From the NCBI GenBank assembly GCA_035771165.1, contig JAWNZC010000353.1, positions 1,633,501 through 1,697,500 of the forward strand: a stretch of 64,000 nucleotides of DNA, in the 5' to 3' direction. The notes beneath the pieces are model-generated. The model made no database searches and was not told where the DNA came from. It worked only from the letters and a program-made list of their open reading frames with translations. The stretch is from Paragorgia papillata (lineage: Eukaryota > Cnidaria > Anthozoa > Scleralcyonacea > Coralliidae). Positions 44,690-54,540 of the stretch are shown here, in pieces. The position numbers and the translations under genes are program-made. Within the stretch, counting starts at the first letter, position 1. Each line of letters begins with the position of its first letter.

Positions 44690-46130
44690 ACGAACATCAA
44701 CCTCAAAGGTGATCTGAAACAAAACTGGAAGCAATGGAAACAAATTTGGGACGCCTACGAATTTGTAACCAATCTGAATCAGCAAAGTAATGAATATCGC
44801 GTTGCTACAGTCATAACATGCATTGGCCACGAAGCGCTCAAGATTCATAACGGATTGCCATTTAAAACGGAAGATGAAAAGAAGGATATCACCAAGATTC
44901 TGGAATTATGGAACGAGTATTGCAGCGGGAAGACAAATATCATCTATGAAAGATACAAGTTTAACAACAGAGCCTAAAACTCTGACGAATGCATCGATAC
45001 CTACGCCACTGTTCTCAGAGACTCGGCAAGTTCATGCAACTTTGGCGTTTTAAAAGAAGAAATGATAAGGGACAGGCTTGTCTGTGGAATAATGGATAAC
45101 AGCGTACGAAGAAAACTCCTCCAAATTTCGGACCTGACATACGACAAATGCATTGATGATGTTTGTAGGGCCGCCGAAGCTACGAAATCGCAATTAAGCG
45201 CCATGTCAGCAAACGACACACTTCCGTCGAGCGATGTCAATTTCACAGCAAATTCCAAGAAGCCTTCCAAGAATGACGCAACTAAGACGGGGGATCACGA
45301 TTTCGAATGCCGTTATTGTGGTCGCCGACATATCAGAGGTAGGAACAACTGCCCGGCGTTCGGAAAAACGTGTGCGAAGTGTGGTAAAGCAAATCATTTT
45401 GCAGCGAAATGCCTCTCCTCAAAGAGAAAGCCAGTCAATACGGTCGAGGTCGAGAGCGACGACAGTGATATTCTCACCATATCCATCACTGAAGATGAAC
45501 AAAACGTTATGCACATTTCACAAGGAAAGGAGTCAGGGAAAATTTTCGCCACTATGCAAATCGACCACCATCCTGTGAGAATGCTTGTAGACTCTGGGGC
45601 CTCCTGCAATGTCATTCCTGCCAAACATATTCCGAAGAGCACACTAATTCGCCATACAAAGAATAAATTGATCATGTATTCCAAGTCCACAATGCCAGTG
45701 ATTGGAACTGCACGACTGAAGCTGGTAAACTCGAAGAACTCGACAACCCATTGGGCAGATTTCACCATTGTACATGGCGATTACACACCATTACTCGGTT
45801 CAAGAACTGCACAACAAATGGAACTGCTAACTGTACAGTATGAAAACATTCTAAACACTGTAACCCACAACAAATCAGAGCAGAAGGAGATGAACAACTG
45901 TCGTAGAGACCTGGAAAGTGTAATGAAGTCGTACGCTGATGTTTTCAACGGATCTCTCGGGAGTATGGAAGGGAAAGTACACCTGGAAATCAATCCGAAT
46001 GCAAGACCCGTAATCATGCCACCACGACGAGTGCCAGTTGCCATTAAGGACAAAGTAAAAAAAGAATTGGAAAGACTTACAGAAAGAGGTGCAATTACAC
46101 CAATCCAGGAACCAACAGATTGGGTTTTCA
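44690..46130 (+). pseudogene. Gypsy-3 gag-protease frame
   Basis: Gag starts upstream of KGDLKQNWKQWKQIWDAYEF (about 44700). Its capsid-like region includes WNEYCSGKTNIIYERYKFN, interrupted by a TAA at 44975-44977. The frame then runs open through CRYCGRRH and the zinc knuckle CAKCGKANHFAAKC (about 45380-45420), and the aspartic protease with MLVDSGASCNVIP (about 45583-45620). It reaches the RT start, where a one-base change in a T run near 46125 shifts the frame into the longer pol frame. Gag packages the RNA and the protease matures the polyprotein. Confidence 0.87.
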
Positions 46131-48710
46131 AGCTTGATAACAACAACGAAGGCAGACGGGAGTATTCGACTATGCATCGATCCACATCATCTCAATCCCG
46201 AGCTGAAACGAAGCCATTATCCTCTCCCTATTATTGAAGAGATTCTACCTGAACTAGCCAAAGCCAAAGTCTTTTCGAAAGCCGATCTTCGAAAAGGGTT
46301 CCTTCAAGTTAGTCTAGATGATACCTCAAGCAGACTGACAACTTTCCAAACGCCATGGGGAAGGTACAGATGGCTAAGGATGCCATTCGGAATCTCGCCT
46401 GCTCCAGAACTATTCCAAATGAAGCTGGATCAAAATTTGGAAGGGCTAAAAGGGGTTTTCAAGATAGCAGATGACATCCTCATCACGGGCCAGGGAGATA
46501 CAGAGAGTGAGGCCGAAGAGGACCATGACAGAAATCTTGTGAACTTTCTTGACCGCTGCCGAGAGAGACAGATCAAATTGAACAAAGCAAAGTTCAATTT
46601 CAAGTGCCAAGAAGTCTCCTTTATTGGACACCAACTTACGAAGGACGGTCTGAAACTTGATCCACGAAAGGTTGACGCGATCCTGAAGATGGAGAAACCC
46701 AAGGATGTTGCAGGAGTCCAAAGGTTGATTGGCCTCGTTAAATACCTAGCCAAGTTCTTTGAAAGCCTTTCGCAGATGTGCGAACCAATCAGACGCCTAA
46801 CCCACAAAGAGACGCAGTGGAATTGGACCCATGAACAGGACGAAGCCTTCGAGAGAATCAAAGCGGCTGTGACAACAGCCCCTGTCCTGCAATACTTTGA
46901 CTCAAGCAAGCCAACCGAGGGTTGTGGAGACGCCTTGTCGCAAGGACTCGGATTTGTGCTGACGCAAGAAGACCATCCAATATCGTACACAAGCCGAGCC
47001 CTTACTACTGTTGAACAGCGCTACTCGCAGATCGAAAAGGAACTTCTTGCGGTTTTTGGCCTGGAACATAACCATTATTACACTTATGGCAGAAGAATCA
47101 CTCTGTGGACCGACCACAAACCACTAGTCTCTATCGCAAAGAAGCCACTGGCTTCAGCACCTAAACGCCTCCAGCGACTCCTTCTCCGCTTGCAACAATA
47201 CGACGTCGAGATCCAATACCGACCGGGCAAGGAGATGTATCTGGCGGACACCCTATCGAGAGCATTCCTGCAGAACGACCAAAGATCCGAAGCCGAGGAA
47301 GAAGTCGAGAGCATACACGTGGTCGATTATCTAGCAATCTCCAAGCAGCAACTCGAGGAGATCCAGAAAGAAACGTTAAAAGACCCAACCCTACAAGTAG
47401 TAAAGAAGACCATTCTGGAGGGGTGGCCGGATAGTAACTCTACTGTGCCCATGCAAGCCCGTCAGTACTACAGTATCCGGGATGAGCTCACAGTGCACGA
47501 TGATATCCTGTTCAAGGGGCAGAGATGCATCATTCCGCAGAATTTACGACAAAAGATCAAAGAACGACTGCACAGCTCCCATGTTGGGGTGCAAGGATGT
47601 CTAAGGCGAGCTCGCGAAGTTGTGTATTGGCCTGGGATGAACAAAGACGTGACGGAGTATATACAGAAATGTGACGTATGCAACACCTTCTCGGCAGAGC
47701 AACAGAAGCAGCCTCTCATCACCCATGACGTACCAGATCGACCGTGGCAAACAATCGCCTGCGACATATTCACGCTACATGGGAAAGACTACCTGTGCAC
47801 CATAGACTTCTATTCAGGATACTTCGAAGTGGATCGCTTAGAGAAGAAGACGGGGAAATCGATAATAAAGAAGCTAAAACGCCACTTCTCGAACCAGGGG
47901 ACACCAAGCGAGTTATTCAGTGACAATGGTCCGCCCTTCAACTCTCTTGAATTCAACGAGTTTGCACAACAGTACGAATTTGAGTTGAAGACAAGCTCAC
48001 CAAACTATCCCCAAAGTAACGGCCGTGTGGAGAATGCTGTGAAGACAGCTAAACACCTCCTAAAGAAATCCATCAGCGCAGGACAGGACTTTTACCTAAC
48101 GCTCCTAGACTGGTGTAATACCCCGTCCGAAGGTATGGACAGCTCTCCAGCGCAACGACTTCTTGGTAGAAGAACAAGAACACTACTTCCGACGACAGCC
48201 CAGTTACTGAAACCGGAAACCCAGCCAAATGTACCAGCGAAGTTGGTCAAGAGGAAAGAGCTGCAAAGGAAATACTACAACCGCAGTACAAAGGATCTTC
48301 CTCCTCTCCAAAAGGGCGATACTGTACGCGTACACCCTTTATCAACTGACAAGCGCGACCGATGGTTCAAAGCCCAGGTGGAAGATAAGGTAGACATCCG
48401 TTCTTGTATTGTCCGTAGAGAAAATGGCCAAGCATATAGAAGAAACCGGAGACATCTAAGAGCGACAAAAGAGCCATTTGACAAGTCAGACATCGAAGAA
48501 GCATTCACACCTGAGTGGCAGAGCCAAGAGTCACAACGCCCAAACCAGGAACAACAAAGCCAGCCATCCACTAATACAACAGAAGATACATCCAGTGAAT
48601 CTGTAATCCAACCAGATACAGTGCATGATCCTAGCGAACATGAGATACAGACAAGGAGTGCTCGTACAGTGAAGCTTCCCAGTCATCTAAAGGACTTTAT
48701 TCTAACGTAG
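46089..48710 (+). CDS. Gypsy-3 pol: RT, RNase H, integrase (long open frame)
   Basis: An open frame of 873 residues. The RT has CIDPHHLNPELKRSHYPLP, VFSKADLRKGFLQV, RMPFGISPAPELFQ and the metal-binding IADDILITG. Then come the connection and RNase H (YSQIEKELLAVFGLEHN, LWTDHKPLVSI, MYLADTLSRA). The integrase has the zinc-binding HSSHVGVQGCLRRAR...CDVCNTF and the core triad in ACDIFTLHGKDY, LFSDNGPPFN and SNGRVENAV, and ends with AYRRNRRHLRA. No chromodomain was seen. All catalytic residues look present. The frame begins within RT because of the frame change upstream, so the polyprotein is not continuous with gag. Confidence 0.93.
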   Translation: MQLHQSRNQQIGFSSLITTTKADGSIRLCIDPHHLNPELKRSHYPLPIIEEILPELAKAKVFSKADLRKGFLQVSLDDTSSRLTTFQTPWGRYRWLRMPFGISPAPELFQMKLDQNLEGLKGVFKIADDILITGQGDTESEAEEDHDRNLVNFLDRCRERQIKLNKAKFNFKCQEVSFIGHQLTKDGLKLDPRKVDAILKMEKPKDVAGVQRLIGLVKYLAKFFESLSQMCEPIRRLTHKETQWNWTHEQDEAFERIKAAVTTAPVLQYFDSSKPTEGCGDALSQGLGFVLTQEDHPISYTSRALTTVEQRYSQIEKELLAVFGLEHNHYYTYGRRITLWTDHKPLVSIAKKPLASAPKRLQRLLLRLQQYDVEIQYRPGKEMYLADTLSRAFLQNDQRSEAEEEVESIHVVDYLAISKQQLEEIQKETLKDPTLQVVKKTILEGWPDSNSTVPMQARQYYSIRDELTVHDDILFKGQRCIIPQNLRQKIKERLHSSHVGVQGCLRRAREVVYWPGMNKDVTEYIQKCDVCNTFSAEQQKQPLITHDVPDRPWQTIACDIFTLHGKDYLCTIDFYSGYFEVDRLEKKTGKSIIKKLKRHFSNQGTPSELFSDNGPPFNSLEFNEFAQQYEFELKTSSPNYPQSNGRVENAVKTAKHLLKKSISAGQDFYLTLLDWCNTPSEGMDSSPAQRLLGRRTRTLLPTTAQLLKPETQPNVPAKLVKRKELQRKYYNRSTKDLPPLQKGDTVRVHPLSTDKRDRWFKAQVEDKVDIRSCIVRRENGQAYRRNRRHLRATKEPFDKSDIEEAFTPEWQSQESQRPNQEQQSQPSTNTTEDTSSESVIQPDTVHDPSEHEIQTRSARTVKLPSHLKDFILT

Positions 48711-48799
48711 ACATAAGCTAACTAACTAGAGATATACGGACACGTTCAGATAGGACAACAAACAGTCAGTTCATATTTTATTCAATTGTCATGTTTCTT

Positions 48800-48812
48800 A
48801 AGGAAGGAAAGG
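48800..48812 (+). promoter_or_regulatory. Gypsy-3 polypurine tract
   Basis: AAGGAAGGAAAGG directly precedes the 3' LTR; it is the usual primer for plus-strand synthesis. Confidence 0.85.
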
Positions 48813-49002
48813 TGTAACGATACTGCTGATTGGCTACTATAAAAGCCAATCAAAGGACTGGAAAGCCATGTGCTTAAAGTGGGGGGGTTTTAAGTACCCC
48901 GGCATTCGCGCTTGGGCTGGGATTGTATAACAAGCTATTTATATTCTGGAGAAGTGAACATTAAAACTATTAAGCTATAACCAAAGTTGGCATAACTTTA
49001 CA
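48813..49002 (+). repeat. Gypsy-3 3' LTR
   Basis: TGTAACGATACTGCTGATTG to GGCATAACTTTACA, 190 bp, with intact TG...CA ends. Followed by TSD AAAGG. Confidence 0.94.
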
Positions 49003-51437
49003 AAAGGTATACAACAAAACTCAAAATTTCAATTTATAAAGCTAAAATTTTGATTTTGTTCAGTTGTGATTTTTGTTTCTTTAAATATTCATTTCATTTA
49101 ACCCATTGATGCCTACAATAGGAATCATCTGCTGATAAACATAGCAAAACAATAAAAGAGACATTTTTGGCTGGCAGGAATAATTAAGTAATTCACTTGA
49201 CCCAATACCATTGCTACCACCCCTTAGAGAGTAAATTCATCTGCTGGAGTGTGATTATTAATGTCAATATTAAACTTTATAATTACAAAGTATATTTAGG
49301 GACTATCGTCCATCATATATTGTATAACAGATGGGCTCTCAGATGTGATAATGACCTACTAGCTGACTAGCTTCCAAGGGTCAAGAGTAAGATTCCCTCC
49401 AAAGGTCACATGCTCATACATTCCTCCTAACTACAAGATTGCAGTTACCGAACAAACAATTTGGACAGAAAATTCTACTTTCCTAGCAGAATTCTTGTAA
49501 TTTTGAAGACAATATGAATTAGAATATAGGGATGTTTAGTAATGTATAATGAATATGCAGTATCTGCACTAAAATTATACCAATATTATTATACATGACA
49601 TTATACCAGTTTAAGTCTTATGTTTTATCAAACCGGTCAACTTTCTAAAATATCCAGATGAGTGATCTGTGTTTTTAGCATATCCATGGTACTGATGGTA
49701 CTATATATATATATATATATATAGTCAATAAATAAACTACTTACCACACATGTAAAAATCTCACAGCTTGTCAACAGGATGTGTTCGCAACAGGCTGGTA
49801 GCAAGGCTGTTGTGGCTGGTGTGGTCAAACGTAAAATATTAGGCTCAACAATGAGCGAAGTAAACTGGCTTGCAAATTTATGAAACATACCACTAATAAC
49901 AGTGCGTTGTAGCTGCTGTGGTGGAACACTAAGTATTATGCTCCAAATTAGTCCTCACACAATGCCAGTGAAGGTCTCACTACCCACCATATTATATAAA
50001 AACAGGTTGTGACAATGCTGTTCATTCAAAACACTGCTACAACATTGTTAGCATCAGCATGTTAACAACTTGTCAAATGCAGAACAGTAACATGTTGTTG
50101 GAACAACTTGTTGGAACGTGGAGTCATCAACCTTGTTACAAGTTGTCAACAACCTGTTACAGACATGTTAACAGACTCAGAACAACCAGTGCAAACACAT
50201 CACGATGAGAGCCTGTTGAACAGCCTTGTAACAACTTCCATGTTTTTTCGTGTGTAGTATATGAATTAAGCTTATTTAAGGATTTTGCTTACCAATATAG
50301 ACAGCAAGTTGAATGGTTGAACACAACTGAAGATGGTAACTCTACCCTATGGACTAGAAAACAAGAGAAAATAATATATGAATGAATAAGCAAACAAACA
50401 AACAAACACACACAAAACATAAGTTACTGTTAGTCTATTACCAACAATTTAATATTTCATAATGATGAACAATTCTGGCGAAGATACACTAGTCACAAAT
50501 AACTTTTACCTCAAAAGCTGAATGCTTTAGTTTTACATAAGATAATCCTTATCATGAAAGCAACGGTGGCTATAAAACAATGGTAAAAAATGAAAGAATG
50601 ATTTGAAAGTTTGATAGGAACCACAATTGACTATTACTGTAAAATTGAGAAGACCAGAAGAGATTAAGCCAATATTGTTGATGACAAAAGATGATGATAG
50701 TCTAATAATAATTCTTCAACTACTTTATTAAACTTCGATCAGTATAAAATGGTTTGTATTGGACAATCAAACAAGAAATTTGACAACGAGAGCCAGAGAA
50801 AACTTCACATTACAATAAGTAGGACAACAGAAAACAAACGATAAATACTGAATCTCTTTACCTTGCTCGTAGCCTCGTGCGAGAGAAGCTTCTAGGACTT
50901 TCTTGGTTCAACTCAATTTCCATGGCTTTTAGTTAAATCTTTCCGTAGAAGTACATGTTACTTCGGTGAAGACTGTCTTCCTGATCTCTTCGCAAACAAA
51001 AGGTCTTTTATTTCCAAGGGTTTATGTAGCTTGAATCTCAAAACACCAATCACAAATGAATTTAAACGTGGCGCGCTGAGATGGGATGACGCTTCCCAAG
51101 TGTCAATGCGCGCTCGCTAGCTGCGCGGTATCGTGGCTGCAGGCGCCTGGGTACGAGGCCTCTGCACTGGTGACGGCGCTGTTTACTGTTTAGCCAGGAT
51201 TTTTATTGCTTGTAGCCTTTCTTTCTGAATTCTGATATGCTATTCTGTTTCGAAATTACACACATTGATTCGGAATTACTTCATGCACATTTAGGTATAG
51301 ATATAAAGTTTTAGACGTAAGGATATTTAAGCTAAACAAATGTTGTATTATATTTAATTTTCCAAAGCGTTTGTTATTACTACCGAAAGTATTCTATTTG
51401 AAGAGTGAATTATTTAAAAAGATGTGCTATGTTTTTC
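49003..51437. other. Shell-element interior between gypsy-3 and the P element
   Basis: No gene found. It contains an (AT)n run at 49702-49724 and a repeated AACAACTTGTTGGAAC / TTGTTACAAGTTGTCAACAA family at 49990-50240 in both orientations. A CTCGTAGCCTCGTGCGAG...GGGTACGAGGC pair lies near 50870 and 51150 and may mark another small element. Confidence 0.55.
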
Positions 51438-51664
51438 CACGGTTAATAGAAGGGAGACCGGTTAGGCTAGCCGGCAAACTTCAAAGAAGGCGGCAACTCA
51501 TGTGGGGGATCAAAGGAAAAATAATCACGTGATGAGATGACGGCACAAGGTGTGTAAACATCTGGAAATCATCAAAGGCGTGCATAAGGAGACTATTCAA
51601 TTTCGGGAGAAAGTGTCGTATTTCGAATGATTTCGGGTTGTTTCACGAAGAAAATTTGGGAGAT

Positions 51665-52937
51665 ATGGATGAGGAGGTGCGTGGCGACATTAACCGTGGT
51701 GGCGAGTACGTTGAGGAGCAAATGGTCTTTATTCAAAGCCAGGTGGAAGAGGTCGATATCTCCCCGCACGATTCGCCTCTTGGAGAACCATCTCAGGGAG
51801 AAACAGATGATTCTTACAACCTTCTCATCAGCGTTGCCGTCACTGAAACGGAAACAGACGAAGTGGACAATGAATTTAGCGAGGCTGTTGTGGAAATCGA
51901 AGGCAAGAAGTCATTTCAGTGCGAGCAATGCGGCAAAGTGTGCAAGTCCAAAGGTGGTCTAACAAGACACACTAATTCCAAACATGGTGGACGAGAAAGC
52001 AACGCGTCTGGACCGTCTGGCGAGACTGCCACTGTGCCACACTCGACCTCGACAAAGACACCGTTGATGGTTTTGTTGAGGCCATTAAAATGAGAATTAT
52101 AGAGGAAGATATTTACGGCAGGGCGACAAACGCCGCTTTAGCCACTGTTTCGTCCACTGAAGCCTTATTTGATGCTCTGCTTCCTCTGTATGAAACGTTT
52201 CGTCGAAAGAAAAATCAGGACAAGTTGCTCGAATCGTTTTATGGTCTGATTCCTCGATCGTGCGAGATACTAAAATGCCAAGACTATAAAATAGCGAACT
52301 TGATAATGATTCAACTGCCTGATTTTTTGGTTGGCTTCTTCAACACTTCGAATCAAAATATTGCGAATGAAAAGCAAGAGGAAACGTCAGCTTGTTCGCC
52401 ACAACTTGATCCAGCCGAACACGGACCGCTGTCATATATCGCTGGATATATTGTCAGTAAACTTCATCAGACGAATAAAGTGAAAAAAGGTAAATGCAAT
52501 GAGGAAATTCAAGCCTTACTACAGGTCATGAAGTCGACTGACACAACAAATAACTTTATATCTGCTCGAACCAGAGGGGGACTTATCTCACCCTGTGATG
52601 ACTTGGTTAGCATTCTGGAAGTCGCTGAGTTATCGTTTAGACGCGAAGTCAACAAGACCAAGGAAACATTGAGAAGTATCCCCACTGAATACATTTGCAA
52701 TTCGGTGCTCGAGTCTCCTGTTGTAAAGTCTTTGTGGGAGAACATTGTGTTGTCATCTGGCATGAACTTTCATCTCCAACTCAGAAGCTGTGCTTGGAAA
52801 ATGTGGTAAAACTTTATTTAAAAGTTAGATCTTTTTCATATGCCAGAGACTACATCACCAAGCACAACATAAAAGAGAAACAAACGAAGAGCAAGGCACT
52901 AAGAAAGGACTTAAAGAAGGCTTCGGCGGAAAAATGA
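51665..52937 (+). pseudogene. C2H2-finger accessory gene of the P element, frameshifted
   Basis: The ATG at 51665 opens an acidic N-terminus (MDEEVRGDINRGGEYVEEQ). A single C2H2 finger follows, CEQCGKVCKSKGGLTRHTNSKH (about 51921-51985). The reading frame then changes near 52030, continues through a longer helical region with LSYIAGYIVSKLHQTN and ISPCDDLVSILEVAELSF (52090-52790), and changes again near 52780 to a basic tail KSKALRKDLKKASAEK ending at 52937. I do not recognise a named family. The C-terminal layout recurs in uncharacterised multicopy proteins of corals and fish, as far as I recall. It could be a second P-element gene or a captured gene. Introns rather than frameshifts are an alternative for the two changes. 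Confidence 0.7.
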
Positions 52938-54540
52938 CTGCTTTTGTATTAAGGCAAGCAACTCATTTTCTTATTAATGTATAATAATTGTTATTTTTGT
53001 AAGGCTGAACAATTACCAACATTGAGCATCAAACTATCCATATGGTTCTGTAATTAGTCCTTTCCTTGTTCTTTCAATTTAATATATTATCGTTAGAATT
53101 CTCTCTGGATCTACTTGTGTATGAATTAGCTCACGATTAGCTGTAACATGTATGCTTTTTAAAAGCATGCAATGATTTTGCCATGGTTTTAAGTCACAGT
53201 AGTAATAGAAATTCAAATTTATAGCTACTGTAACTGGGTCTACTTTTTTCGCTTGAAACCTTCATTAAAACAGAATACAATTTCCACTTGGGTTCCCATT
53301 TGCAGTAACAGAAGTATTATGAATTCTATTATGTGTAAAAATAAGAAAGTTGGTCACATTTTTATCAAGAATTGTAATAGGAGATTACATTAACTGCGCA
53401 CAATAAATACACATCCACAATAAACATATAAACCTAAAACATTAAAAGAACTTTAGTTTCATTTTGTTTATGCTTGAGTAATCAAGTCACTTGCACAGAA
53501 GTGTACAGAAACTATATACAAATTAATCCATTTCTATCTACAAAGCTTCTAAATGTGCAGCTGAAGTACAATACATTTAGAAACAAACACCCAGGCAAGA
53601 ATGGTCAAAACCGAACTTCTACATACAGTAAGTGATGTCAGATATTTGTGTAAACCAACTGGTGACTAACATTTCAAAAAATTTCTGGAAATGTGGCAGA
53701 CTGTTGATAATTTCATCCAACAAAATACAGAAGTTTTGATAAAATTATCAGCAGTCTACCACCCTCTGGGTTTGTTGTTTTCTCCAAGTAGTTGGTTTAT
53801 ACTAAAAAAAATAGACAATTCACCCTTGTTGTTGAGTGATCTGCCATACAATAACACATTTCTAGCCAACAATTTAAAGAAATAAAGTAATCTGAAAATG
53901 AAGATGTTGTAGAAATCAAAAAAATGGATCAAAAGACAAGACAGATGGAATGGTAATATTTCGATTAATAATTACAATGTCATCATCAGACCAATTAATC
54001 AAAATTAATGTTACCATTCCATCTCTCTGTCTTTCAATATTTTGGATTTCTACAACATGTCATTTTCAGATTATGTCCTATACTTTATCAACTTGGCTGA
54101 CCAATAAGAACAGTATGCTGTAACCATGCTACACTCACATGACCAATTATTATTTGACAAGTATCTTGGTGGCTTTCCTTTCCATTGTGTACAATGATAA
54201 AGTTATTTTACTAACAGTTTCCCATGAGACATGTTGTATTTGCTCTTATCCTAGTGTTGGATATTGGCATACATACACACAAACAACTCCTTGTTGAAAA
54301 GCTGGCATAGTCACTGTCAGCATTTGAACAAGGTGGTGTATAAACTTGCCAACATGTTTCACACTCATGAGCAAATAAAACTTACGGGAAAACTTGTCTT
54401 GAAAAACTTAAACTTAGAGCTTTAATACAGCATTGCTGTATCCAGCTGGCAACTTTAAACTATCAAGAAATAACTGGTAACATGCATGCACATTAACTTA
54501 GGAATTATAAAGTCTAGAATACCATAAAAAATGGTGTGCA
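52938..54540. other. Non-coding space between the two convergent P-element genes
   Basis: AT-rich. It holds an inverted repeat at 53888-54073 (listed separately) and no recognisable gene. Confidence 0.6.
53888..54073. repeat. Foldback sequence within the P element
   Basis: The left arm has TAATCTGAAAATGAAGATGT...GATGGAATGGTAA and the right arm its imperfect reverse complement (GTTACCATTCCATC...TCATTTTCAGATTA). The arms are ~65 bp with a ~55-bp loop. Probably a small nested foldback element. Confidence 0.82.

Larger units (their letters stand above)
44403..49002 (+). mobile_element. Young Ty3/gypsy retrotransposon (gypsy-3), 4.6 kb, TSD AAAGG
   Basis: Two direct LTRs (189 and 190 bp) differ at about three positions. 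The pentamer AAAGG flanks both sides (44398-44402 and 49003-49007). A primer-binding site directly follows the 5' LTR and a purine tract precedes the 3' LTR. Gag, protease, RT, RNase H and integrase are in order. Coding is nearly continuous except for a stop in gag (44975) and one frame change near 46125. High LTR identity means recent insertion into the shell element. Confidence 0.95.

Noticed and set aside
46141..46990. Minus-strand frames overlapping gypsy-3 pol
   Set aside because: They are antisense shadows of the RT coding sequence.
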